Source: Nocardioides carbamazepini
GTDB taxonomy: Bacteria; Actinomycetota; Actinomycetes; Propionibacteriales; Nocardioidaceae
Assembly (NCBI RefSeq): GCF_024614185.1
Contig: NZ_JAHTLF010000008.1
Span: forward strand, 186,001-250,000
Length of the DNA stretch: 64,000 bases
Direction: 5' to 3'
The notes below the pieces were generated by a model. That model saw only the letters and a program-made list of their open reading frames with translations, ran no database searches and was not told where the DNA came from. A program made the position numbers and the translations under genes. Shown here piece after piece: positions 1 to 7,746 of this stretch (within the stretch, counting starts at the first letter, position 1; each line of letters begins with the position of its first letter).

Positions 1-283
1 GCACGGTCATGCCGATGAAGCAGCGCCGCCCCTCCGGCGACTGCCCGATCCCCAGCTTGACCCGGTCGTAGGGCTCCACGGACGTGATGTCCTTGCCCTC
101 GAAGCGGACGGCACCGGCCCGCACCTTGCGCAGGCCCGAGATGGTCTTCAGCGTCGTCGTCTTCCCGGCGCCGTTGGCGCCGATCAGGGTCGTGACGGTC
201 CCCTCCGGAACGCTGAAGCTGATGTCACGGATCGCCTCGATGTGCCCGTAGTTGACACAGAGACCCTCGACCTCAAGAAGCAT
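1..283 (-). CDS. livF: Branched-chain amino acid ABC transporter ATPase LivF (partial)
   Basis: This is the N-terminal part of the second ATPase of a LivFGHMK-type amino acid importer; the C-terminus lies beyond the left edge. Translation from the ATG at 283 begins MLLEVEGLCVNYG, and a Walker A motif (GANGAGKTTT) falls at about residues 35-44. The Q-loop/LivF-type segment QSPEGRRCF follows near residue 85. The start overlaps the end of livG by 11 nt, so the two ATPases are probably translationally coupled. It acts on the cytoplasmic face of the membrane with LivG. The assignment of LivF rather than a second LivG rests on gene order and the short N-terminus. Confidence 0.9.
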   Translation of the reverse strand, partial: MLLEVEGLCVNYGHIEAIRDISFSVPEGTVTTLIGANGAGKTTTLKTISGLRKVRAGAVRFEGKDITSVEPYDRVKLGIGQSPEGRRCFIGMTV

Positions 284-1058
284 CTTCTTCGTCCACTCCC
301 AGGTAGGCGGCGATGACCGCCGGATTGTCACGGATCTCGCTGGGACTGCCCTCGGCGATCTTGCGGCCGAACTCCAGGACGACGATCCGGTCGGTGACGC
401 CCATGACGAGCTTCATGTCGTGCTCGATGAGCAGCACGGTGAAGCCGCGGTCGCGGACCCGGCGGATCAGGTTCATCAGCTCGACCTTCTCGGCCGGGTT
501 GAACCCGGCTGCCGGCTCGTCGAGGCAGATGAGCTTCGGGTTGGTCGCCATGGCCCGCGCGATCTCCAGGCGCCGCTGGTCGCCGTACGACAGGTTGGCG
601 GCGAGCTCGTCGGCCTTGCGGTCGATGCCCATGAACCTGAGCAGATCCATCGCTCGGTCGTGACCGTCCTGCTCCTCGCGCCGGTGCTTCGGCAGCCGGA
701 ACAGGGCCGAGATCATCCCCGTGGCGTGCTGGGCATCGGCGCCGACGAGCACGTTCTCCAGCGCCGTCATGGTCGGGAAGAGCCGGATGTTCTGGAAGGT
801 GCGCGCAATCCCCTGCTGGGTGATCTTGTGCTTCTTCAGTCCGACGATCGAGCTCCCCTGGAAGACGATGCCGCCGCTGGTGGGCCGGTAGACGCCCGTG
901 ACCGCGTTGAAGCAGGTCGTCTTGCCGGCGCCGTTCGGCCCGATCAGGCCGAGGATCTCGCCCTCGTCGATGCGGAAGGTGACGTCGTCCAGCGCGGTGA
1001 GCCCGCCGAACTTCAAGGTGAGGTTCTGGACCTCGAGAACCGCCTCAGACACGGGCAC
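273..1058 (-). CDS. livG: Branched-chain amino acid ABC transporter ATPase LivG
   Basis: This 261-residue ATPase is one of two nucleotide-binding subunits powering uptake of branched-chain or related amino acids. Visible motifs are Walker A GPNGAGKTT near residues 40-48, the ABC signature LSYGDQRRLEIARAM near 156-170, Walker B LICLDEP near 176-182 and an H-loop (LLIEHDM) further on. The C-terminal segment with NPAVIAAYLG is the extra domain typical of LivG. The start used is GTG at 1058; a second GTG two codons on is possible. It overlaps the end of livM by 14 nt and the start of livF by 11 nt, consistent with one operon. Confidence 0.95.
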   Translation of the reverse strand: MPVSEAVLEVQNLTLKFGGLTALDDVTFRIDEGEILGLIGPNGAGKTTCFNAVTGVYRPTSGGIVFQGSSIVGLKKHKITQQGIARTFQNIRLFPTMTALENVLVGADAQHATGMISALFRLPKHRREEQDGHDRAMDLLRFMGIDRKADELAANLSYGDQRRLEIARAMATNPKLICLDEPAAGFNPAEKVELMNLIRRVRDRGFTVLLIEHDMKLVMGVTDRIVVLEFGRKIAEGSPSEIRDNPAVIAAYLGVDEEDAS

Positions 1059-2169
1059 TCTCCTCTCCGCCGGCGCCTTCTTCGAGCTCTTCCAGCTCCT
1101 GTTCCAGATGTTTGGCGCGCACGGTGCGGCGCGGGGGGAACAGGCCCTCCGGGCGCAGCGTGGCGAGCAGCACGAGCGCCACGCCGAAGGCCAGCACCCG
1201 GAAGTCGTCGAAGTCCCGGAACCGTTGAGGCAGGTAGGCCACCAGGAACGCGCCGACCAGGACGCCCCAACGGTTGCCCTGCCCGCCGACCACGACAGCT
1301 GCGAGATAGAGGATCGAGAACAACAGCAGGAACGACTGCGGGTTGATGAAGCCCTGGCGACTGGCGTAGAGACCGCCGGCGAGACCTCCGATGAACGCGC
1401 CGGTCGCGAAGGCGAGCAGCTTGAACTTGAAGGTCGGGACGCCCATCAGCTCCGCGGCGTCCTCGTCCTCGCGAGTCGCCTCCCAGGCCCGGCCCACCCG
1501 GCTGTTCTTGATGAGGATGTCGGCGATCAGCACGACGATGACCGCCGTGAGCCCCATCCAGTAGTAGGGGATCTGGTCGAGGACGCCGAAGAACAGGAAC
1601 GTCGTCTTGTCGTCGGAGTCGAGCAGCACCGTGCCGTCACCCCAGAACAGGTGCGGGATCTGGAACCAGCCCTCCTCGCCGCCGATGCCCGGTGGCTTGG
1701 CGATGTTCTTGATGCCGCGGGTGTCCCCGAGCCATTCGGTGTTGACCGCGACCAGCCGGATGATCTCGCCGAAGCCGAGCGTCACGATCGCGAGATAGTC
1801 GCCGCGCACGCGCAAGGTGGGAGCGCCCAGGATGATGCCCGAGACCATCGCTGCCACGACTCCGACCGGGATCGCCAGCAGCAGCGGCCAGCTCGCGTGG
1901 AACGAGGTGAGGATCGCCACGGTGTAGGCGCCGATGGCGTAGAACCCGACGTACCCGAGGTCGAGCAGTCCGGCGTACCCGACGACGATGTTGAGGCCGA
2001 GCGCCACCAGGCAGTAGATGCTGACGGTGAACAGGACGCCACCGAAGTCGACGCCGGGCGTCGAGATGATCGGCGGCTCGAGCAACGGAAGTGCGTACGC
2101 GAAGAGCGCGAGCAGCACCCAGATCAAGATCTTGACCGGCTTCGGCATGGCGGTGAACCTGTTCTTCAT
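1045..2169 (-). CDS. livM: Branched-chain amino acid ABC transporter permease LivM
   Basis: This 374-residue polytopic membrane protein is the second permease of the importer. The ATG at 2169 (MKNRFTAMPKPVKILIW) overlaps the livH stop by 4 nt (ATGA), which fixes the start; a longer reading frame upstream is only antisense/out-of-frame livH. About nine hydrophobic segments are visible, with the LivM-type signature (LNIVVGYAGLLDLGYVGFYA) near residue 60 and a cytoplasmic loop (SRVGRAWEATREDEDAAELMG) that contacts the ATPases. The tail ends in a short basic/acidic segment (HLEQELEELEEGAGG). Length and motifs fit LivM well. Confidence 0.95.
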   Translation of the reverse strand: MKNRFTAMPKPVKILIWVLLALFAYALPLLEPPIISTPGVDFGGVLFTVSIYCLVALGLNIVVGYAGLLDLGYVGFYAIGAYTVAILTSFHASWPLLLAIPVGVVAAMVSGIILGAPTLRVRGDYLAIVTLGFGEIIRLVAVNTEWLGDTRGIKNIAKPPGIGGEEGWFQIPHLFWGDGTVLLDSDDKTTFLFFGVLDQIPYYWMGLTAVIVVLIADILIKNSRVGRAWEATREDEDAAELMGVPTFKFKLLAFATGAFIGGLAGGLYASRQGFINPQSFLLLFSILYLAAVVVGGQGNRWGVLVGAFLVAYLPQRFRDFDDFRVLAFGVALVLLATLRPEGLFPPRRTVRAKHLEQELEELEEGAGGEESARV

Positions 2170-3155
2170 GCGCGTGCCTTTCCGAGCGACTCTCCGAGCA
2201 GGCCGGTGGGTCGGACGAGCAGGATGAGCACCAGCAGCACGAACGCGATCACGTCGCGCCACTCGGTGCCGAAGATGGCGGATCCCCAGTTCTCCGCCAC
2301 GCCGAGGACCAGACCGCCCAGGAGAGCGCCGCGCAGGTTCCCGATGCCACCCAACACCGCCGCGGTGAAGGCCTTGACGCCGAGCAGGAAGCCGACGTCG
2401 TACCGGGTCGTCTCGATCTTCAGCATGTAGAGGAAGGCGGCGATACCGGCCATCAGGCCGCCGATGAGGAAGGTGAGCTGGATCGTCCGGGTCGGGTTCA
2501 CCCCCATCAATGCCGCGGTCTCGGGGTCCTGGGCCGTTGCCCGGATGCCCTTGCCGAGGCGAGAGCGGCGGACGAACTGGTCGAGGAGCACCATCATGCC
2601 CACCGCCGCGACGATGACGAGGACATCGATGCTCGAGATCGAGACACCCGCGACATCCCACCGCGGCTTCTCGATGACGCCGGCCATGCTGTTGTTGATG
2701 CGGGCACCGGAGACGTACTCGCTGAGGTCGTCGTCGAGCCTGAGCCAGCCGGCGATCCGGTCGCGCAGGCCCATCAGCTCGGCGAGCACGAAGGACGCAC
2801 CGATGGCCGAGATGAGCGCGATCAGGCGCGGCGCGTCACGCTTGATGAGCGGCCGGTAGGCCACCCGCTCAAGCACCAACGCAATGAGCGCCGAGACGAG
2901 CATCGCTGCGAAGAGCGCGGCGATCATGATGGCGATCAGCTTGATCCCGTCCGCCTCCCGCCCGCCGAGCGCCATGACCGTCCACAGCATCGCGAAGGTG
3001 CCGTACATGAACACCTCGGAGTGCGCGAAGTTGATGAGCTGCAGCACGCCGTAGACCATCGTGTAGCCGAGGGCGATCAGCGCGTAGATGGCACCGAACG
3101 CGAGCCCGGTGATGGTGAGCTCGGGAAGGTTGTTGAAGAAGAACTCGAAGTTCAA
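2166..3155 (-). CDS. livH: Branched-chain amino acid ABC transporter permease LivH
   Basis: This 329-residue integral membrane protein is the first permease of the importer. It starts MNFEFFFNNLPELTITGLAFGAIYALIALGYTMVYG-like in composition, with the LivH hallmark of an early GxxYALIALGYTMVYG stretch and the EAA-like loop SRLGKGIRATAQDPETAALMG. About eight membrane segments can be seen. The start codon is TTG at 3155, preceded by a G-rich stretch rather than a classical ribosome binding site, so expression may be weaker than for livK. A strong hairpin lies upstream between livK and livH. Its stop overlaps the livM start. Confidence 0.93.
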   Translation of the reverse strand: MNFEFFFNNLPELTITGLAFGAIYALIALGYTMVYGVLQLINFAHSEVFMYGTFAMLWTVMALGGREADGIKLIAIMIAALFAAMLVSALIALVLERVAYRPLIKRDAPRLIALISAIGASFVLAELMGLRDRIAGWLRLDDDLSEYVSGARINNSMAGVIEKPRWDVAGVSISSIDVLVIVAAVGMMVLLDQFVRRSRLGKGIRATAQDPETAALMGVNPTRTIQLTFLIGGLMAGIAAFLYMLKIETTRYDVGFLLGVKAFTAAVLGGIGNLRGALLGGLVLGVAENWGSAIFGTEWRDVIAFVLLVLILLVRPTGLLGESLGKARA

Positions 3156-3184
3156 GGCTCTTGGCCCCCCAGTCTTGGACAGGG

Positions 3185-3217
3185 GACGCGGCCGGGGCCC
3201 GAGTCCCCGGCCGCGTC
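3185..3217 (-). terminator. Intercistronic hairpin between livK and livH
   Basis: A perfect 13-bp inverted repeat (GACGCGGCCGGGG at 3185-3197 and CCCCGGCCGCGTC at 3205-3217) with a 7-nt loop lies between the stop of livK and the start of livH. There is no U-run after it. By analogy with other binding-protein operons it probably stops part of the transcription or protects the livK message, giving more binding protein than permease. That role is inference. Confidence 0.6.
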
Positions 3218-3247
3218 GCCAGTCAGGTCGGACGGATCAGCCGTTGG

Positions 3248-4396
3248 TCACTTGATCTCGCCCTCGGGAACGATCGCCCCGTCCTTCACGGTGTAGGCGT
3301 AGACATGCACGTCGGCCGGCTCGCCCTTGTCGTCGAACTTCAGCTGCTTGGTGATGCCCGCCTCGTCGTAGTCGTTGACGAAGGTGAGCATGTCCTCGCG
3401 GTTGTCGATCCCGTCCTCGATGCCGGCGAGGAAGATGCTCGCGGCGTCGTACGACTCAGCGGCGTAGGTGCCCGGCGCCTCGCCGAACTCCTCCTCGTAG
3501 TCCGCGGCGAAGGTCGCCACGGCGGGGTCGGTGTCGGGGATGCAGGGGCAGGTGATGATGGTGCCTTCGGCAGCGTCGCCAGCGTCGAGGAACGCCGGGT
3601 CCTTGACACCGTCGGCGACGATGAACTTGCCGTCGAAGCCGCCGTCACGGAGCTGGCCGATGAGGATGGTCGCCTCCGCGTAGTAGCCACCGAAGAAGAC
3701 AGCATCCGGCTTCGCGTCGGTCACCTTGGTGACGGTCGCCGAGAAGTCGGTCTGCTTCTGCTGGATGGTGTCGGTGCCGGTGACCGCGTCGCCCAGGTCA
3801 CCTTCGACGATGCCGGCCAGGCCGGCGCCGTACTCCGAGGCGTCGTCGATGACGAAGACGGAGGCGGCCTGCAGCGTGTCCTTGATGTAGCGCGCGGCAG
3901 CCGGGCCCTGGGTCGCGTCGTTGCCGAGCGCGCGGTGGAAGGTGTCCCAGTCGTTGTCGGCGAGGGTCGGGTTGGTGGCGGACGGTGTGATGGTCGGGAG
4001 ACCCGCCTCGGCGAAGGTGTCGCCGGCCGCGGCGGACTCGCCGGAGAACGCCGGCCCGACGATGCCGATGACGTTCTCGTCGCCCGCGGCCTCGGTCGCG
4101 AGCGCCGGTGCCTCGTCGGGGCTGCCCTGCGAGTCGTACTTGACCAGCTCGACCTGGCAGTCGGCATCGTCGTTGTGCTGGTCCACGGCCAGCTGGGCGC
4201 CCTGGATGATCGGCTTGCCGAGGCCGGCCGCGTCACCGGTCTCGGGCCCGAAGAAGGCGATCTTCAGGTCGCAGGCGGCGTCCCCACCGCCACCGCTGCT
4301 TCCGCTGTCCTTGTCGTCCGTCGTGCCGCATGCCGTCAGGCTCAGACCGAGTGCCAGCGCCGCAGCACCGGCCGCGAATACGTTGTTACGCCTCAA
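3248..4396 (-). CDS. livK: Branched-chain amino acid ABC transporter substrate-binding lipoprotein LivK-like
   Basis: This 382-residue periplasmic-binding protein captures the amino acid substrate outside the membrane and delivers it to LivHM. The N-terminus is a lipoprotein signal peptide with lipobox LTAC, lipidated Cys at residue 23, followed by a Ser/Gly linker. The mature part has the Leu/Ile/Val-binding fold: KIAFFGPETGDAAGLG, GIVGPAFSGES and AESYDAASIFLAG segments. It is the first gene of the liv cluster, downstream of pdtaR with a 177-nt gap holding its own probable promoter. The exact substrate (Leu/Ile/Val or another amide) cannot be decided from sequence. Confidence 0.93.
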   Translation of the reverse strand: MRRNNVFAAGAAALALGLSLTACGTTDDKDSGSSGGGGDAACDLKIAFFGPETGDAAGLGKPIIQGAQLAVDQHNDDADCQVELVKYDSQGSPDEAPALATEAAGDENVIGIVGPAFSGESAAAGDTFAEAGLPTITPSATNPTLADNDWDTFHRALGNDATQGPAAARYIKDTLQAASVFVIDDASEYGAGLAGIVEGDLGDAVTGTDTIQQKQTDFSATVTKVTDAKPDAVFFGGYYAEATILIGQLRDGGFDGKFIVADGVKDPAFLDAGDAAEGTIITCPCIPDTDPAVATFAADYEEEFGEAPGTYAAESYDAASIFLAGIEDGIDNREDMLTFVNDYDEAGITKQLKFDDKGEPADVHVYAYTVKDGAIVPEGEIK

Positions 4397-4573
4397 GACA
4401 GTCCCGCTTCCTTGTTCGAGCCGGCCGGCGGCGGTCGCCGCCCACCGGAGGTGTCCTGCCGCGGGAACCTACACCGGCACTGCGGCCCGGGGAAGCAACT
4501 CAGTGGTCCAGGTCACAAATCATGACGAATCTGTTACCTAGACGACTCGAACGTCGGACGATTTACGCCGAAC
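4397..4573 (-). promoter_or_regulatory. livK upstream region with dyad and leader hairpin
   Basis: This 177-nt gap between pdtaR and livK carries an imperfect dyad GTCACAAATC / AATCTGTTAC at 4512-4521 and 4528-4537 (7 of 10 positions symmetric, 6-nt spacer). The spacing resembles the GTnAC-n6 arrangement of actinobacterial GlnR boxes, but the match is weak. Nearer the gene, GGCGGCG (4427-4433) and CGCCGCC (4436-4442) form a short hairpin in the leader. No convincing -35/-10 pair was found, so the promoter position is open. Confidence 0.35.
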
Positions 4574-5200
4574 TCAGGATGCGGGGCTTCCCGGGACGCC
4601 ATGGGTGACGATGCCGTCGGCGACCTCGCGCATGGACATGCGCAGGTCCATGGCGGTCTTCTGGATCCAGCGGAACGCCTCGCCCTCGGACAGCGACAGC
4701 TGCTCCTGGAGGACGCCCTTGGCCCGGTCGACCGCCTTGCGGGTCTCGAGACGCTCGGTGAGGTCGCTGACCTCGCTCTCGAGCTGCCGGATCTCGGCGA
4801 ACCGGCTCACGGCCATCTCGATCGCCGGCACCAGGTCGGACTGCGAGAAGGGCTTGACGAGGTATGACATCGCTCCCGCCTCCCGCGCCCGCTCGACCAG
4901 GTCCCGCTGGGAGAACGCCGTGAGCATCACCACCGGCGCGATCCGCTGGCCGGCGATGGCCTCCGCGGCCGCGATCCCGTCGAGCACCGGCATCTTGACG
5001 TCGAGAATGACCAGGTCGGGCCGCAGCTCCTCGGCGAGCTCGATCGCCTTCTGCCCGTCCCCCGCCTGTCCGACGACGTCGTACCCCTCCTCGGCCAGCA
5101 TCTCGGCGAGGTCCATCCGGATCAGGGTCTCGTCCTCGGCGATGACCACGGTGCGGGGCTGCGACGGTGCGGGCGGCTCGGTCGGGACGGTCTCGGTCAC
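4574..5200 (-). CDS. pdtaR: PdtaR-type response regulator with ANTAR RNA-binding domain
   Basis: This 208-residue two-component response regulator probably controls transcript elongation by binding RNA through its ANTAR domain. A CheY-like receiver occupies about residues 16-135: acidic pocket EDE at 22-24, phospho-acceptor Asp67 in VILDVKMP and the conserved Lys in YLVKPF. A coiled-coil linker (ESEVSDLTERLETRKAV) leads to the ANTAR domain (AKGVLQEQLSLSEGEAFRWI) at about 155-200. It matches Mycobacterium tuberculosis PdtaR (Rv1626) in layout; the partner kinase PdtaS is not in the window. Start is GTG at 5200. Confidence 0.9.
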   Translation of the reverse strand: MTETVPTEPPAPSQPRTVVIAEDETLIRMDLAEMLAEEGYDVVGQAGDGQKAIELAEELRPDLVILDVKMPVLDGIAAAEAIAGQRIAPVVMLTAFSQRDLVERAREAGAMSYLVKPFSQSDLVPAIEMAVSRFAEIRQLESEVSDLTERLETRKAVDRAKGVLQEQLSLSEGEAFRWIQKTAMDLRMSMREVADGIVTHGVPGSPAS

Positions 5201-5268
5201 GGAGCCAGGTTATCGGCCGGGCGGTGTGGGACGTCGGGTGCGTCTCGGCTACCGTTTCTCCTGACCCA

Positions 5269-5352
5269 GCCGGGTTGGCGGAATCGGTATACGCGGCGCC
5301 CTCAAAAGGCGTTGTCCGAAAGGGCATGTGGGTTCGAGTCCCACACTCGGCA
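5269..5352 (+). tRNA. tRNA-Leu (anticodon CAA)
   Basis: This folds as a class II tRNA. The acceptor stem is GCCGGGT (5269-5275) with ACTCGGC (5345-5351), the discriminator is A5352, the anticodon loop is CTCAAAA giving anticodon CAA (reads UUG), the long variable arm is TGTCC-GAAA-GGGCA, and the T-arm is GTGGG-TTCGAGT-CCCAC. The gene is followed by CCT, so the CCA end is not encoded. It stands alone on the plus strand, just upstream of a homing-endonuclease-like gene. Confidence 0.97.
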
Positions 5353-5400
5353 CCTCGCCCGACGTCATTGTGTCGTGGGCTCAGGTGAGCATGCCGCATG

Positions 5401-6078
5401 GTTCACGTCCGGCCCACCGAGATCGTCGAGAGTGCGCTCCGCGACTCGGATGCCGGGATGGCAGACGCCGACAACGCAGCCAAGCACGGCGTCGCGGTCA
5501 AGACGATCCGGCGCTGGCGACGCCTCTACCAGCGTCGGGGCCTGGTTCGCGGGCAGGAACACACGTCAGTGCCGTGCCCTCGCTGCACCGACGCGGTTCT
5601 CGACCAGGAGGCCTACGCCGAACTCCTCGGCTGGTACCTCGGCGACGGCCACATCTCCCGAGGTCGCGGCGCCGTGTGGAACCTGCATGTCTACAACGAC
5701 GTGAAGTACGTTGCCAACAACGACCGCCTCATCGAGCTGATGAGGCGGGTGAAGCCCGGTGGCCGGCCGCACACGAGGATGGCACCCGGCTGCGTCATCA
5801 CGACGGTCTCCTGGCGGCACTGGCCGTGTCTCTTTCCCCAGCACGGCCCGGGTCGCAAGCACGAACGGCCCATCGTCCTCGAGGACTGGCAGCGGACCGT
5901 CGTCGAGTCGCATCCCGGCCCGTTCCTGCGGGGTCTCTTCCACTCGGACGGGTGCCGGGTCAACAACTGGACGCGGCGCATCGTCGCCGGCGAGCCGAAG
6001 GTCTACCGCTATCCGCGCTGGCAGTTCTGCAACGCCTCCACCGACATCCGCCCGGTACGACATGTCCGGCGGCGCTGA
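5401..6078 (+). pseudogene. HTH / LAGLIDADG-like protein, probably truncated at the C-terminus
   Basis: The 226-residue product begins with a helix-turn-helix-like segment (NAAKHGVAVKTIRRWRRLYQRRG, about residues 26-48), followed by a CPRC motif and two LAGLIDADG-type motifs, LLGWYLGDGHI near residue 79 and [11 protein letters not shown] near 178. Such proteins are known from actinobacteria as regulator or homing-endonuclease-like genes. The reading frame ends abruptly after NASTDI with a basic tail (RPVRHVRRR), just where I would expect a final alpha/beta segment. The stop at 6076-6078 lies inside the left arm of a 122-bp inverted-repeat element. It could be a functional short protein, but truncation by the element is more likely. 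It lies 48 nt after tRNA-Leu. Confidence 0.55.
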
Positions 6079-6192
6079 GGGACGCTCCGTGCGTGCGATG
6101 GCAAGGCGGAGGAGGGAGGCGGCCTTTGAGCGAAGCGGGCCGTCGACCGACGACAACGCAGCCAGCGTGCGTGCGGAGCGTTCCTCAGCGCC
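6071..6192. repeat. 122-bp element with 18-bp terminal inverted repeats
   Basis: The arms are GGCGCTGAGGGACGCTCC at 6071-6088 and GGAGCGTTCCTCAGCGCC at 6175-6192, matching at 17 of 18 positions when inverted. The interior holds a purine-rich stretch and GCGTGCGTGC next to the right arm. The element contains both the end of the truncated LAGLIDADG-like gene (plus strand) and the stop codon of pyk (minus strand). It has no coding capacity, so it looks like a MITE- or REP-like element, possibly also acting as a bidirectional terminator. No second copy was found in this window. Confidence 0.6.
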
Positions 6193-7645
6193 GTCGGTAG
6201 GCCGGCGCGACCTCGTTGATCGCATCGCCGATCCGGTGCACCCGCAGGGCGTTGGTGGAGCCGGGGATGCCGGGCGGGCTGCCGGCCACGATGACGACGC
6301 GGTCGCCCTCCTTGACCCGGCCGATCTTGAGCAGCTCCTCGTCGACCTGGCGGACCATCTCGTCGGTGTGCTCGACGGTGGAGGTCTTGAAGGCCTCGAC
6401 GCCCCAGCTCACGGCGAGCTGCGAGCGGGCGCGGGCCTCCGGGGTGAAGGCGAGGACCGGGATGGGGCTGCGCAGCCGCGACAGGCGGCGGGCGGAGTCA
6501 CCGGACTGGGTGAACGCGACGACGTACTTCGCGCCGACCCGCTGGGCAACCTCCTCGGCCGCCTTGGTGATCACGCCGGAGGTGGTGTGGGGGTCCCACT
6601 CGATGCGCCCGAAGCGGCTGAAGCTCTCGTCGACGAGGGCGTGCGCCTCGGTCGCGGCGATGATCCGGGCCATCGTCTCGACCGTGTGCACGGGGTGCTC
6701 CCCGACACTGGTCTCGCCGGAGAGCATCACCGCGTCGGCGCCGTCGAGCACGGCGTTGGCGACATCGCTCGCCTCGGCGCGCGTCGGGGCGGGATTGGTG
6801 ACCATCGACTCGAGCATCTGGGTCGCGACGATGACGGGCTTGGCGTTGCTGCGCGCCGCGACGATCACCTTCTTCTGCAGGAAGGGGACCTCCTCCAGGG
6901 GGCACTCCACGCCGAGGTCGCCGCGAGCGACCATGAACGCGTCGAAGGCATCGATGACCTCGTCGAGGTTCTCGATGGCCTGGGGCTTCTCGATCTTGGC
7001 GATCACGGGGACGAGGATCCCCTCCTCGCGCATGATCGTCCGCACGTCCTCCGCGTCGGCGGCGCTGCGCACGAAGCTGAGCGCGATGAAGTCGACGCCG
7101 AGCCGCAGCGCGAACCTCAGGTCCTCGGTGTCCTTGCCGGAGAGCGCCGGGACGGACACGGCGACACCGGGCAGGTTGATGCCCTTGTGGTTGCTGACCT
7201 TGCCGCCGACCAGCACCTCGGTGACGACGTCGGTGTCGGTCACCTCGGTCACGCGCAGCCGGATCTTGCCGTCGTCGATGAGGATCGGGTCCCCCGGGGC
7301 GACATCGCCCGGCAGCCCCTTGTAGGTCGTGCCGCAGACCTGCGCGTCGCCCGCGACGTCGCGCGTCGTGATCGTCCACTGCTGGCCGCGGGCCAGGGCG
7401 ACCGGGCCGTCGGGGAAGGTCTCGAGGCGGATCTTGGGGCCCTGCAGGTCGGCGAGGATGCCGACGCCGTGGCCGGAGGCGTCCGACGCCTCACGGACGA
7501 GGCGGTAGGCCTCGGCGTGCTGCTCGTGGCTGCCGTGACTCATGTTGAGCCGGGCGACGTCCATGCCGGCGTACACCAGCTCGCGGATCCTCCGCTCCGA
7601 GCTGGTGGCCGGACCCAGGGTGCACACGATCTTGGCTCTTCGCAC
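6185..7645 (-). CDS. pyk: Pyruvate kinase
   Basis: This 486-residue enzyme makes pyruvate and ATP from phosphoenolpyruvate and ADP in glycolysis. The start used is GTG at 7645 ([17 protein letters not shown]); the longer open frame upstream lacks family similarity and would run through a terminator into gltD. Signature segments are [10 protein letters not shown], the active-site motif [14 protein letters not shown] with catalytic Lys, [15 protein letters not shown] and QMLESM. The C-terminal regulatory domain ([18 protein letters not shown]) is present. It is monocistronic as far as visible: a terminator separates it from gltD, and its stop falls in the inverted-repeat element. Confidence 0.96.
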   Translation of the reverse strand: MRRAKIVCTLGPATSSERRIRELVYAGMDVARLNMSHGSHEQHAEAYRLVREASDASGHGVGILADLQGPKIRLETFPDGPVALARGQQWTITTRDVAGDAQVCGTTYKGLPGDVAPGDPILIDDGKIRLRVTEVTDTDVVTEVLVGGKVSNHKGINLPGVAVSVPALSGKDTEDLRFALRLGVDFIALSFVRSAADAEDVRTIMREEGILVPVIAKIEKPQAIENLDEVIDAFDAFMVARGDLGVECPLEEVPFLQKKVIVAARSNAKPVIVATQMLESMVTNPAPTRAEASDVANAVLDGADAVMLSGETSVGEHPVHTVETMARIIAATEAHALVDESFSRFGRIEWDPHTTSGVITKAAEEVAQRVGAKYVVAFTQSGDSARRLSRLRSPIPVLAFTPEARARSQLAVSWGVEAFKTSTVEHTDEMVRQVDEELLKIGRVKEGDRVVIVAGSPPGIPGSTNALRVHRIGDAINEVAPAYRRR

Positions 7646-7680
7646 GACCCCCAGCCTATCGGGCAATTGGAACGTCACAA

Positions 7681-7716
7681 CGCCGACCCGTCGCGTTTGA
7701 ACGCGACGGGTCGGCG
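7681..7716 (-). terminator. Hairpin after gltD
   Basis: CGCCGACCCGTCGCG (7681-7695) and CGCGACGGGTCGGCG (7702-7716) form a perfect 15-bp stem, extended by two A-T pairs around a tiny loop. It lies 30 nt beyond the gltD stop on the minus strand and upstream of pyk. Only TTG follows the stem, so it is a strong stem with a weak U-tract, as is common in high-G+C actinobacteria. Confidence 0.8.
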
Positions 7717-7746
7717 TCTCAGGACCGTTCAGATGCGACGGGTCGG

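Noticed and set aside
5269..6192. Integrated prophage or island at tRNA-Leu
   Set aside because: No integrase, no direct repeat of the tRNA end and only one small gene follow the tRNA before pyk.
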